Origin: Porphyra umbilicalis
Lineage: Eukaryota; Rhodophyta; Bangiophyceae; Bangiales; Bangiaceae
Length of the DNA stretch: 64,000 bases
Assembly: GCA_002049455.2 (NCBI GenBank)
Contig: KV918907.1
Span: 1 to 64,000 of the forward strand
Direction of reading: 5' to 3'
Shown here: piece by piece, positions 43,491 to 53,474 of the stretch
Position numbering within the stretch: the stretch's first letter is position 1
How the letters are laid out: every line of letters begins with the position of its first letter
Made by a program: the position numbers and the translations under genes
Notes under the pieces: model-generated
What the model saw: the letters and a program-made list of their open reading frames with translations, nothing else
What the model was told of the DNA's origin: nothing
Database searches by the model: none

Positions 43491-44816
43491 TCAGAGCAGC
43501 CCGCCTTCCGTAGGGGGCCCGGCCGCCGCCACGTGTGGCGCTACAGGCGGCGGCGGCGGCGGCGGAGGCGGTGGCGGCGGCGCCGCCTGCGGCACCCACC
43601 CCGCCAGTGGCGACTGCGCCGCCGACTCGGCCGCCGGCGGGGTCGGCGGCGATGCCGCCGACCCCGCCAGCGGCGGCGATGCTCCGCACCCCGGCGGAGG
43701 CGCTTGCGCGGCGGCGTCGGCCGGCGCAGCGGCGGACTCCGCTGCAGGCGGCACCGCCGCCGCCGCGGCAGCCGGCTGCGCAGCGGCCGTAGCGGGGGCG
43801 GGGATGCCAGTGGCCGCGGGCCCCACCGCCACTGGCCTCGGCGGCTTGGCGTCGCCGACCGGCGGCGCCCCCCCCCCCGACCCTGACGCCTTGGCCGCTC
43901 GCAGGTACTTGTGCCACAACCCAAACGCCCCCAACACGACAACCGTCAACAGCGCGACGGCGCCCAAGACGGCGAGCAGGATGACCCACCACTTGACCCC
44001 TCCAGTGGCCTGGTACACGCACCACCCGTCGCCATAAGCCAACCACACGGTCGGATCCCCCGGGGACGTGCCGCGCAACAGCTCCGCGGCGGCCACGTTG
44101 GTGCGCCCGGCCTCTGCTGCCGGCGCCGTCGCAAAAATCCACGCCGATACGGCCGGCACCGACGCGTTGGCACCGCACTCGAGCGGCTCTTCAGCAAAGC
44201 CTAGCGCCCGCCCTGCATCGAGCCGCGTTATGGCGTCAATAACGATGGAAACGTCCGGGTTCAACTCCTCGAGGACGGCCTTGAGCGCCGCCCCCATGAA
44301 AAAGGTGATACCCGCGGCGCCGTTGCAGGCAGCACCGCCGAGGGAGAGCGCGTCGCCGGGGATGAGGAGGGCGCCGTTGGCGGCCGCCGGTGGCCGTGTG
44401 GCGCGGCGAAAGGTGAGGGTGCCGGGGCAGGCGCCAGACTCAATGGAGCGCACGAAGGAGTACTGGTCGTCCCAGATAGACAGGGCGTTGGCGAGGCGGG
44501 CGCGGAGCGTCGGTGATAGGGTGGCGTCGGCCGCCGAGGAGGGCACGTCTGTCTCAGGGGCGAGGCGGCTAGTGGTGGATGCTGCTGCCGCCGTGCTGAG
44601 GGCGGTACCGAGCCGCTGGAAGCCGAGCACGGACCGGATCGAGGCGAGCGTCGGGGCGGCCATTGGCGGCGCGGCCACGGCCACCGCCAACGCGGCTGGC
44701 GCGGCCGCCAGCACCGCCGCCGCCGCCGCCGCCGTCGCGGTCACCGCCGCCACCATCACAGGGCGGTGCCTTGCTGGCGCCCGATGGCCGTCCACGAGCG
44801 CGGTGCGTCCCGCCAT
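43491..44816 (-). CDS. Single-pass type I membrane protein with Cys-containing ectodomain and Pro-rich cytosolic tail
   Basis: 441 codons from the ATG at 44816 (frame open from a TTG at 44927). Residues 19-50 form an Ala/Val-rich signal peptide or anchor. The ectodomain (about 55-275) is non-repetitive with four cysteines near 130, 164, 213 and 266, possibly two disulfides, and segments such as NALSIWDDQYSFVRSIE, ITFFMGAALKAVLEELNPDV and PTVWLAYGDGWCVYQA. A clear membrane segment WWVILLAVLGAVALLTVVVL lies at about 277-301, followed by WHKYLRAAK and a 135-residue Ala/Pro tail ending in poly-Pro. I do not recognise the ectodomain. The architecture suggests a surface receptor or wall-membrane linker; the Pro tract could bind SH3/profilin-type partners. 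Intact frame despite many repeats. Confidence 0.7.
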   Translation of the reverse strand: MAGRTALVDGHRAPARHRPVMVAAVTATAAAAAAVLAAAPAALAVAVAAPPMAAPTLASIRSVLGFQRLGTALSTAAAASTTSRLAPETDVPSSAADATLSPTLRARLANALSIWDDQYSFVRSIESGACPGTLTFRRATRPPAAANGALLIPGDALSLGGAACNGAAGITFFMGAALKAVLEELNPDVSIVIDAITRLDAGRALGFAEEPLECGANASVPAVSAWIFATAPAAEAGRTNVAAAELLRGTSPGDPTVWLAYGDGWCVYQATGGVKWWVILLAVLGAVALLTVVVLGAFGLWHKYLRAAKASGSGGGAPPVGDAKPPRPVAVGPAATGIPAPATAAAQPAAAAAAVPPAAESAAAPADAAAQAPPPGCGASPPLAGSAASPPTPPAAESAAQSPLAGWVPQAAPPPPPPPPPPPPVAPHVAAAGPPTEGGLL

Positions 44817-45680
44817 GTCCCCGCCGTCAGTGCCAGGGCCGCTCGTGGCACGTCGTCGGCGCCGGCAAACGGGGAGCGGGAGGGTGCCGCCGAGTGGGCC
44901 GGAGCGCCGAGCAGCGCGAAGTGACAACTGCGTCTATACCGGTACTCGCGTCCCAACGTCAGCGGCGGTGCTGCTTTGAGTCCCACTGCGGCTGGGCTGC
45001 GGCTTGCGCACCGCGGCTCGCACCGCACCCCACCCAGCTTTAGGTGCGCCTGGCGCTCGTTCCGCCAGTTGAATGCTCGGACGGCTGCACAGGAGCGTCT
45101 GTGTCGTCTGTCGGTACACACACGCCAGTGTCGCATCACTGGCGACTACAGCACACAGGGATGACAGGCGGTGCCCCTCGCCGCCACTGCAGTATCGACC
45201 GCCGTCCTGCTGGTCATGGTCTCGTCACGGGTCGCGTTGGCGGATATCCCCCCCACCCCGCATGGACACTCTGCGTGGCGTTCTGAGTGGGTGGCCATCG
45301 TCAGCCGCCACTGCTACTGCGACGCCAGCGACGCGGGCCGCCCTGTGCGCAGGAGGCTAATCTGCCAGTGGCGGGACGCCTTCTCGCCGACAGTGAGCCA
45401 CGAAGCGCCCGGCGGGTGTGTGGGCCCATCACGATCCCGGGGGACAGCGTCAGGCGCCTCGTTGCCCCGCGCCGGGCACTGCAGCGTACCGCCCCCCGCG
45501 CGGCGTAGTCAGGCTGCTGGATCCAGCCACACCCCGGGTGGAGGTCGGCCCTCTTTGCAACAAGGGTCGCTGCGCCCCGGCTCGTGCGAGGCTGACAGCC
45601 TGCTATCAGAAACAATGTCATTGGCACCTGCTCCTTGTGCGATGAGGCGACCGGTCGAGCAATGGGAGGGTCATACGTCT
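44817..45680. other. Intergenic, no gene seen
   Basis: No supported reading frame or RNA. Contains the promoter side of the membrane protein gene. Confidence 0.5.
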
Positions 45681-45977
45681 CCTAGTGTCTATTCTACTGC
45701 TCCCGAGGCTCAAATGAGGCTCAGATGAGGCTCAAATGAGGCTCCCTCTCATATGGCCGGGAAACGCGGCCTTTTTGGGGTGTCTGGGGCACCCCCTCCG
45801 AGTTTTCATCGTACACAGCCGCCGAGTTGGCCCATAGGTAAGTGGACTGCGCTGAGTCCAGATCTATTCTCAGAAAGAGCAGCCGAGGCCGGGAACATGG
45901 TCACAGAGAGGCATCAAAAACAGCCTCAAATGAGGGGAATCGGCTCAAATGAGGCGGCCAGTAGAATAGACACTAGG
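45681..45977. mobile_element. Inverted-repeat element (297 bp) with CTCAAATGAGG subterminal repeats
   Basis: Perfect 19-bp terminal inverted repeats: CCTAGTGTCTATTCTACTG at 45681-45699 and its complement at 45959-45977. Tandem 12-base words of type GAGGCTCAAATG follow the left end and recur near the right end. MITE-like; target duplication unclear. Confidence 0.75.
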
Positions 45978-46019
45978 ATGCAAGCGGACCTCTTATGGAA
46001 GATCGACACCTCGTACGGT

Positions 46020-46130
46020 CGTTGCGCCAACAGCTGGCCAGTCCCAGACAGGCGTATCGACGTCTGAGCCAATCAAACACACTAAAGCGCCTCTCTGACA
46101 GTCCGGGACTCTCCACTTGCTGGCGCAACG
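46020..46130. mobile_element. 110-bp hairpin element, copy 2
   Basis: Begins CGTTGCGCC and ends GGCGCAACG; inverted arms as in the copy at 27492-27601, with which it shares internal sequence. Confidence 0.65.
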
Positions 46131-46241
46131 TCAATATGACAAAACTAGAGGGCCTGCACGACGAAAGGCAACTGGTGAAAACCAGCATCACTTACACGAA
46201 GTTTATAGTATGGCTGAAGAACGCATATGATCACAGAAACG

Positions 46242-46337
46242 GGAGCTGTGGCAAAATTGGTTCAGCCTCCAACAGTATCCAACAACCGCGCTCGATTCCA
46301 AATCGAGAGATTGCAGGTTCAAGTCCTGCCAGCTTCA
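46242..46337 (+). tRNA. tRNA-Trp (CCA) with ectopic intron between D arm and anticodon arm, copy 1
   Basis: Acceptor GGAGCTG (46242-46248) pairs with CAGCTTC (46330-46336), discriminator A at 46337. D arm from 46251. Anticodon stem CTCGA/TCGAG (46291-46307) closes the loop TTCCAAA, anticodon CCA at 46298-46300. Five-base variable loop; T arm GCAGG-TTCAAGT-CCTGC (46313-46329). A box TGGCAAAATTGG and B box GGTTCAAGTCC are intact and TTTTT follows at 46347-46351. Between the D arm (ends about 46266) and the anticodon stem lie 24 bases where one is normal, implying an intron of about 23 bases. Ectopic tRNA introns are known in red algae such as Cyanidioschyzon. Exact splice points are not determined. 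Confidence 0.85.
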
Positions 46338-46549
46338 TTGTGAATATTTTTCTTCGATGCCCCGGTCAGCAACGAACAGCAGCGCGCACTCTGTGCATGA
46401 GGGAGCTCTGATGTATATGACCCCGACAGAGCGCAACGGTCAATACATACGCGGCGCTTTACTGTAGAATTCTCAGTTTTTTTGTGCAGTGCCCAACGGA
46501 GCTAGAGCAGGAAGTTGTGAGGATATGGATTTTGGCCGGCACAGAAACA

Positions 46550-46645
46550 GGAGCTGTGGCAAAATTGGTTCAGCCTCCAACAGTATCCAACAACCGCGCT
46601 CGATTCCAAATCGAGAGATTGCAGGTTCAAGCCCTGCCAGCTTCA
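46550..46645 (+). tRNA. tRNA-Trp (CCA) with the same ectopic intron, copy 2
   Basis: Copy of the previous gene 308 bases downstream, with a single base difference in the T loop (TTCAAGC). Anticodon CCA at 46606-46608; discriminator A at 46645; TTTTT at 46655-46659. The same 23-base insertion is retained. Confidence 0.85.
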
Positions 46646-46730
46646 TTGTCAACATTTTTCTTCGATGCCCCGGTCAGCATCGAACAGCACCGCGCACTCT
46701 GTGCATGAGGAAGCTCTGATGTATTGCTAT

Positions 46731-47165
46731 CCTCCAAAAAATGGCGGTTGCAGAGAGAAGCGAGGCAGAGCCGACGACACAGCATAGAAATGAAGTCGAA
46801 TTGGCTGTTCGACAAGTCACGATCGTACTATTGGCTGAGAGATGCCGCCAGTAATCTTTCAAGCCAATCAACGTGTCTTGCAGGGGTCACGCAGAGCCAT
46901 TGCAACCCACAATGAGATTTCTCGAGATTTTTGGGCCGCTTGCTCGGGCCTGAAGAGGGCATGGAGAGGGTTCTGGGCCAGACCTGTGATTTGTCATGAG
47001 ATCAACAATTTTCTTCAGATTTCTTGAGATCCTGATGTGCGTTTCCAGCGCGCAGAGCTGCATGAGGAGACTGTGTCAGGAACTCACATGATTCCTAGCC
47101 TTTCAATTGGTCCACGTACGCTGTTGAATGATTGCAACCACTCTGCAACCGCCATTTTTTGGAGG
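46731..47165. mobile_element. Inverted-repeat element (435 bp) with perfect 25-bp TIRs
   Basis: Terminal inverted repeats at 46731-46755 and 47141-47165, starting CCTCCAAAAAATGGCGG, are exact complements. It separates GATGTAT from TATGACCCC; the undisturbed equivalent GATGTATATGACC stands at 46410-46422 in the other copy of the duplicated unit, giving a related empty site. Confidence 0.8.
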
Positions 47166-47175
47166 TCAGCAAAAT

Positions 47176-47298
47176 ATGACCCCGACAGAGCGCAACGGTC
47201 AATACTTCCGCGGCGCTTTACTGTAGAATTCTCAGTTTTTTTTGTGCAGTGCCTAACGGAGCTAGAGCAGGGGGTTGTCAGGATATGGATTTTGGGCC
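47176..47298. repeat. Second copy of 46417-46537
   Basis: Same sequence with one inserted T in a T run and a few substitutions; continues into the full hAT-like element. Confidence 0.85.
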
Positions 47299-48653
47299 AT
47301 CATGGGATTCGGATACACGCAGATCCTTCGTATCTGATTACGGATAACTCCATCAGCTGAGATCCGCATCAGGATATCTGTCTCCGGAACCGGATACTTG
47401 AGTAGATTGTGATCGTATCCGGATAAGGTGCGTGTCCCAAAAATGAGACATGGCGGTTTTTTCTTCTTTTTCTCGGCCCACTGACCTTCTGCAACGGTCC
47501 GATAATGTAAAATGTGACCCACTCGGTCCCACTATGCTTCCAGAACAGCCCCTGACAGTGTGAGCAGAGGCGGCACATCCTGACGTGTCATGGGGGAAAG
47601 TGTCATTCATTGCAACTTCGACAGGTGACGATCACGCGGCCGAATCAAATGCACAGATACTAAAGCAGGCATGTGCTGACAATTTGTGCACAAAGAAAAG
47701 GGCACCACCATACCAATAAAAACGTGAAAAAGACTCCCATGTAGGCCCCTGTGAGGAAAACACGATTTGGGACACCCCTCATCGAAGCTCCAGTTAGCAC
47801 ATGAGCTTTGGCGTTGCAAACCTTTAACCCCAAGAACCTGAAAAAGACTGGCTGCAAGATCGGGGCTATCTGAGAGGTCCACAGAACAGGGCCCACAGGC
47901 GGGTATTGAGGAGTTGTCAGCCAAGCACGCTTCGGCAGAGGCTCTTTCCATGGAGGCCAGTCGAGAATTTTCTCGTAGCCCACGCCGCCTGCCCCCGTGC
48001 AGTGATCTGTCAGTCCTTCAGAAAACGCGCATGTCTCATTTTTGGGACACGCACCATACGATTATTGGATCCGAATATAATCCCCCAAGTCCGACGGACA
48101 GCTCAATTAGAGCCCAAGAAGAACGCCATCTAGCCGTTATTCGAGTGCTAAATGGGCGTCAGTACGTCTTGAAATCCACACTTGATTTCAACGCCCCAAC
48201 GGGCGCCGTCCAGGCGGTTCCCCGCCGTTTGTGTAAACGGACGTCAGAAAGACCGTTCTGAATCTCGTTTTACACTTTGACAACAACGCAATCGGGTCGA
48301 GTCGCGTGATTGAACGGTTCCACCCGGGTCACGCTGGATCGCGGCTTGTCGCTGCCAAATGCTCGGACATTAATCCGTCGATTGTCGGCACGCGACAAGA
48401 GAGGTCGACTGAGTTTAACCAGAATTCTGCAGGCGCGGGAAGCCTCATAACCGTATATATCCCTGTATCCTGACTCTAATATTTAGGATACGGATCTGAT
48501 ATAATGTTGCAATTTCTGTCGGACAGGATAGATATATCCTCACCTCCTTTTCTCATGATGCATTTTGGATACGCGTCCCCGGCTTGTATCCGAAGTGGAT
48601 ACGGATATATTGTACGGATATAATCCTCGGGGATATATCCATGACAACCCCTG
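47268..48653. mobile_element. Non-autonomous hAT-like element with 8-bp target duplication, interrupted by a nested element
   Basis: Left end CAGGGGGTTGTCA (47268-47280), right end TGACAACCCCTG (48642-48653). Flanked by AGCTAGAG at 47260-47267 and 48654-48661. The interior is rich in GGATAC and GGATATATCC words, like hAT subterminal repeats. A mariner-like element (47426-48056) sits inside; without it the element is about 755 bp. No transposase. Confidence 0.85.
47426..48056. mobile_element. Mariner-like MITE, copy 1 (nested in the hAT-like element)
   Basis: About 27-bp terminal inverted repeats, starting GGTGCGTGTCCCAAAAATG on the left and ending in its complement on the right. TA dinucleotides flank it at 47424-47425 and 48057-48058, as for Tc1/mariner insertions. 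631 bp; internal frames differ between copies, so it is treated as non-coding. Confidence 0.75.
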
Positions 48654-48661
48654 AGCTAGAG

Positions 48662-49829
48662 GCTTTCAAAGGTCGAGGCCTCCAGAGCCGCTTGGTTCAG
48701 AAGTAGCTTACCAGTCCATGCGGACTGCCCCTGAGAGAGCGATTTCGTGCCAGGCTCTTCGTCCTGGTCGAACGTATCTGACGTTTGCTCTTAGACGGAT
48801 ACAAGCGCCACGTGACAAGGAGAGAAGCATGACGATTGCAGGGAGCACCATCAGAAAGAGCACGTCAAAGAACACAAGGTGTTTGTCTCATCTTGCAAAC
48901 TCGTCAAGCCTCATAAGATGAGAACTCTAGAATAAAGCGCCACATATGATGCTGCGTCGACATGAGTTCCAGACGCTAGGCCCTACATATCAGCACTAAT
49001 TTCATTTAGCGTGTTGTGTTCTGCCGTGGTTCGCGTGGGAGCGGTCCCAATGAATTCTCAAATGATAACCCTATTTTGAGCGAGAGCAGCTGCCGTCCTC
49101 CGCTCCTGTGCATACCACATGCGACTCTAGCAGCGTGCCGGCTCCTGAATGAACCCCTTGTGACTCTATAGGAGTGTATGAGGGTGAGTGTTGGCTGAGG
49201 CGCCGCCGGGTGAGTCGTAGAAGAAGCGGGAGAGGCTCGTGCGGGAATCCACTCTGGGCACTACAGTAATGCATGATTATGTAATTTCAGGCACGTGCGT
49301 GCAGTATCTTGGCCTTCAGGGCGCTGGCGCGCTCGGCGACGCATCGACACCGTGCACGCCGGCCGGCTCCAAGGCCGCGAGCACGCACGGGGTTGTGATG
49401 TCGATCTTACCGACACGTTGGGAAGTTTCCGGGAAATTTCCTTCTTGCGCGCCCAGGGGTCGTGAGGGCCGTTTTCCGGAAAGAGGGATTTCCTTTCCCT
49501 TCTTTCTCGAGACCCGCCACGTGGTGTCACTGTCCTCCATTTGATTGGCTATCGCAGCCGGTCTGTCGAGCTTGCGCCCGGTACGAAGCGCCAGCATCTC
49601 CGGACATTCCCCTTCGCCGCGACGTGCAAGTCACGTCCTAACCTCTACCCGTCATCATCAAACGATCTTGAATTGCATTCCAAGCACGCTACGTCACCCC
49701 CCTCCCCTATCCCCTGCCTCTTGTTTCTTTTATTGATACCCCTCGAGTCCCCACCCCCATTTTTCTAAGCCGAATCCCCAGCTCACCCGCAGCGGCTAGG
49801 CACCTCGGAGGCGCCGCGTCGGACCCATT
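48662..49829. other. Gene-free stretch before the hAT transposase remnant
   Basis: Balanced composition; no supported gene or RNA. It may contain the 5' end of the hAT element, but no terminal repeat was found. Confidence 0.4.
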
Positions 49830-50990
49830 ATGGATGGACCGGCGGCGCAGCCGGCGGCCAGCCACGCGCCTTCCCCTGAAGCGTGGAAAGGCGCCTGGCT
49901 GTATGTCGACCTTGACAGTGCGCCTGGTAAGATGTCGTGTCGGGGGCGGGGGTGCTCGTGGAGAATCAATATCAACAAGACGAGAGCGCGGGATCATTTA
50001 GCTCATTGTAAACACGCTCGGCGTGACTTTCCATCTATGATGGCTGACCTGCGCCTCGCCCCCGACGCACCAACTTGTGGGCCTATTCACCAATCCACGC
50101 CCTTTCTCTAGGTGCTGGCGGCAGCAGTGGCCTTGCTCGAAGCCGACGCGGCACCTCTCTCGTCCTATGCGGGCCTCTTCGCCACATTACGATCCTCATT
50201 GGATACATTCTTCCTCGAGCTCCCTCTGGCGGCGCGGGTGGGGTTGCAGAGCAGCCTGTCCGCACGGTTTGCCGCATTCTCGGACCCGATGGTGGCGCTC
50301 GCATTTTACTTGGACGGGTGTTGGGGTCCCGCCCGGGGGCGTGTCGCGGGGCTCCTGCGGACGGCACGGGCGGAGGAGGAGGGGCAGTCTCTACCAGACC
50401 TGCGGGATTCCGCCATCACACCATTGGCGGACGGTGACGCGCCACTGGCAGCACGACTGCAGTCTGAGCTGAGCGAGTTTCTGGCCTTTGCGGACCAGCC
50501 CGCGCGCGCCGAGGCCTGCCCGCGCCTCCACACGCTGGCATGGTGGCGTATACACGGCGAGCGCTTTATGCTGTGGTAACCCATCTGCCTGCGCTTGTTT
50601 TGTTCTCCTGCATCGGCGGCTGGCAAGGAACGGGCGTTTAAGCGCCTCCACCAAGTGCTTACCCCCAGGCGGAACCTTCTGTCCCCAGACCTGGTGGACC
50701 AATTCACTCGCATTGCTTTCAATGCAGCACAACTTCGGCATCCGGACCCAGTCACTATGTTTTCGCGTTCTCTCACCGAGCTGAAGCTGCGTACTTTTTG
50801 TCCCCAGGGTGGCGAGGAGGGCATTGGGATGGGGGAGGATGGGGGTGACATTGGAGCGGGCGTCGACGAGGAGGCCGTCGGTGGCGCTGGTGACGACGGA
50901 GATGGGTTGTGGGAAGAAGAGGGGGAAGAACCCCTTCCTGACCTGGGTGCCTGGGACGTAGACGCCATAGTTGCTGAACTGCTGTCGTGA
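49830..50990 (+). pseudogene. hAT-family transposase remnant: BED finger joined to C-terminal dimerisation domain
   Basis: One frame from ATG 49830 to TGA 50988-50990, broken by TAG at 50109-50111 and TAA at 50577-50579. The first part (93 codons) has a BED-type zinc finger (KMSCRGRGCSW...ARDHLAHCKHA). The second has hAT-type helices (DPMVALAFYLDGCW) and LHTLAWWRIHGERF. After the TAA come the diagnostic CSPASAAGKERAF and LTPRRNLLSPDLVDQF of the hAT dimerisation domain, then an acidic tail. Intact hAT transposases are usually 600-800 residues. Here only about 385 codons remain and most of the catalytic RNase H-like core is missing, so it is an internally deleted, dead copy unless introns are involved (TTTCTCTAG at 50103-50111 resembles a 3' splice site). 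Confidence 0.8.
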
Positions 50991-51655
50991 TAGATAAGCG
51001 AGAGACCGCTCCGTTTTTTTTTATGACCGCAACACCGGTGCACACGGGTGTGGAGGGCAGCGGAAATCAATCTCTTGTCGTCTCCAGTCGAGAACAACTG
51101 CCAGTGAATGGTCGGAATGGCATCCCGGGATTTCCTTTCTTCGCAAATTTTCACCCGAAACGACGACATCACTAGCACGGGGGCACGGACAGCCACGTTG
51201 CCGTGGTAGGGGGCGCGTGGGGCGGGGATAGGGGTGCCGCCGCCGCCACCGCAGCGGCGGCGGCCCGCCGACCTATAAGAGAGGTCGGCATGTTATCCCA
51301 GGAATTTGGACACCAAAATCCCAGGTTGCTTTGACAAAAATCCCAGGTTGAATTCCCCCACAACCCTCGCAGACCGCGGTTCGGAGTCCCAGAAATCCCA
51401 GGATTCGAGGAATGCCGGCGGGTTTCATGGTCTTCTCATCCCAGAAAACCTGGGATATCGGCATCGAGAGAGCCTGGGATTGGCTGGACTTTGATTCGCT
51501 CACGCAGCGCCACGTCGAAAAAACGAGTGGCTGCAGACGACGCTGTCAATGTCCACCGGAAAGAACAGTATAACATATGGTTACGCTCGAAATAACTGGT
51601 ATGAGTCTTACGGACAGCATATTCACTTCCAATTTGAAACTTGCTGGTCGACGTA
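50991..51655. other. Gene-free stretch with clustered ATCCCAGG words
   Basis: Between about 51293 and 51480 the word ATCCCAGG or its complement appears eight times in both orientations, resembling transposon subterminal repeats. No matching terminal repeats or gene found. Confidence 0.5.
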
Positions 51656-52283
51656 TGGTGCGTGTCCCAAATATGAAACATGCGCGTTTTCTGAAGGACT
51701 GACAGATCACTGCACGGGGGCAGGCGGCGTGGGCTACGAGAAAATTCTCGACTGGCCTCCATGGAAAGAGCCTCTGCCGAAGCGTGCTTGGCTGACAACT
51801 CCTCAATACCGGCCTGTGGGCCCTGTTCTGTGGACCTCTCAGATAGCCCCGATCTTGCAGCCAGTCTTTTTCAGGTTCTTGGGGTTAAAGGTTTGCAACG
51901 CCAAAGCTCATGTGCTAACTGGAGCTTCGATGAGGGGTGTCCCAAATCGTGTTTTCCTCACAGGGGCCTACATGGGAGTCTTTTTCACGTTTTTATTGGT
52001 ATGGTGGTGCCCTTTTCTTTGTGCACAAATTGTCAGCACATGCCTGCTTTAGTATCTGTGCATTTGATTCGGCCGCGTGATCGTCACCTGTCGAAGTTGC
52101 AATGAATGACACTTTCCCCCATGACACGTCAGGATGTGCCGCCTCTGCTCACACTGTCAGGGGCTGTTCTGGAAGCACAGTGGGACCGAGTGGGTCACAT
52201 TACATTATCGGACCGTTGCAGAAGGCCAGTGGGCCGAGAAAACAAGAGAAAACCGCCATGTCTCATTTTTGGGACACCCACCA
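51656..52283. mobile_element. Mariner-like MITE, copy 2 (inverted relative to copy 1)
   Basis: Near-complete copy in the opposite orientation, 628 bp, starting TGGTGCGTGTCCC and ending GGGACACCCACCA, flanked by TA at 51654-51655 and 52284-52285. Highly similar to the reverse complement of 47426-48056. Confidence 0.8.
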
Positions 52284-53474
52284 TACTATCTTTCTCAAGG
52301 TACAGTGTGTTCTCGTTATAAGATATCTGTTTACAAGAGAATATGGGTTGCGAGTCCCCCGTTCCGGACCATGTAGGCCAATTGTCATTCTTTTTCAGCT
52401 GAATCACCTGTCTCTTATATCGAGAACGCACTGTATTTGTACATTCATCCTCCACATATCACGCTCGCGGTTAGTTGCCCTCCCAGTAATTCAGATTGCA
52501 TAGATAGGGTGTGATGAACGACATTCGGCGGCCGCCACAGCAGCCGCGAGGTTGCCTGAGAAGGAAAAAGCCAAAATCAGTCTCTGAACGAGATCTCAAG
52601 AATAGAAAGCATGACAGACGCAAAAGCAATATGGTCGACCGGGTACGTTGGTAACGATACCGAAACACCATACGCACCGTGTAGGAGAGAGTCGGCGCCA
52701 GGAAGAAGATGGAGGAGGCAGCGGCGCATGCACAGGCAAGGACGAAGGGATCATATGTCACGGAATACTTGGCAACACGGAACGATTTCGTCACCATGGT
52801 ACGACGAAGCGGTTATGAGATAAATAATACGGAAACACATAAGAAATGTACCGCTGCTGTCACGAGCGCGCTTGCGGCGGCCGTTCGCCATGCCGCAGCA
52901 GCGCGTAAAGTAAATATGCGAACTGCAACGTAGGTCGCAGGAGGGGACTGCCCAGCACAGAGGTGGCGGAAGGGGTAGGGGGCGAAGGGCAGGGCGAGAA
53001 GGGCACGGGGAGAAGGGCGGGGAGCAGTGGCGTATGCCAGTGTGACCATAGCAGGCGCGAACGGTGTGGTGTGCATCTGGCACGAGCGGCGTCACGTGCG
53101 TCACCTCGCTGTCGTGTGCGTGACAGCGGTGCGTGCTTCTTGTGCAAATGGAGGTGCATGTGGGCGTTCGTATGCGACAGTGCAGAGTGCCTTCCGTGCC
53201 ACTCAGAGCACCCCGTCACGGCTGTCTGTAAGCCTCCCCCACCTCCCTGTGTTCCGCACGTGCAGGTGGTGGTCTGCAGCCCCCCCCCTCCACCCCACCC
53301 CCCATCTTTCATGCGCCAGAGGGCGGGCTGTCTGCCGGGCCCTGGACCACAGCTCTGAAAGTGTGCGGCAGAGAGGCTCTCTCGCTCGGAGGACGACGCG
53401 AGATCAGAAGCGCCCCACCTCCATTGGTGGTCGACGGTTGAATGGTGTAGAAAATCCTGGAGATCACTAGTGTA
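52284..53474. other. Gene-free stretch
   Basis: No supported gene or RNA. Confidence 0.5.

Larger units (their letters stand above)
46231..46724. repeat. Tandem duplication (about 308 bp) carrying the tRNA-Trp gene
   Basis: 46231-46416 matches 46539-46724 (tRNA plus 3' flank). The second half of the unit, 46417-46537, recurs at 47176-47298 after an inserted element. The unit ends with about 30 bases identical in type to the left end of the hAT-like element at 47268. Confidence 0.85.

Noticed and set aside
47660..52105. 107- and 114-codon ORFs shared by mariner-like copies
   Set aside because: Different frames are open in different copies and the older copy shows no frame conservation; no transposase motif.
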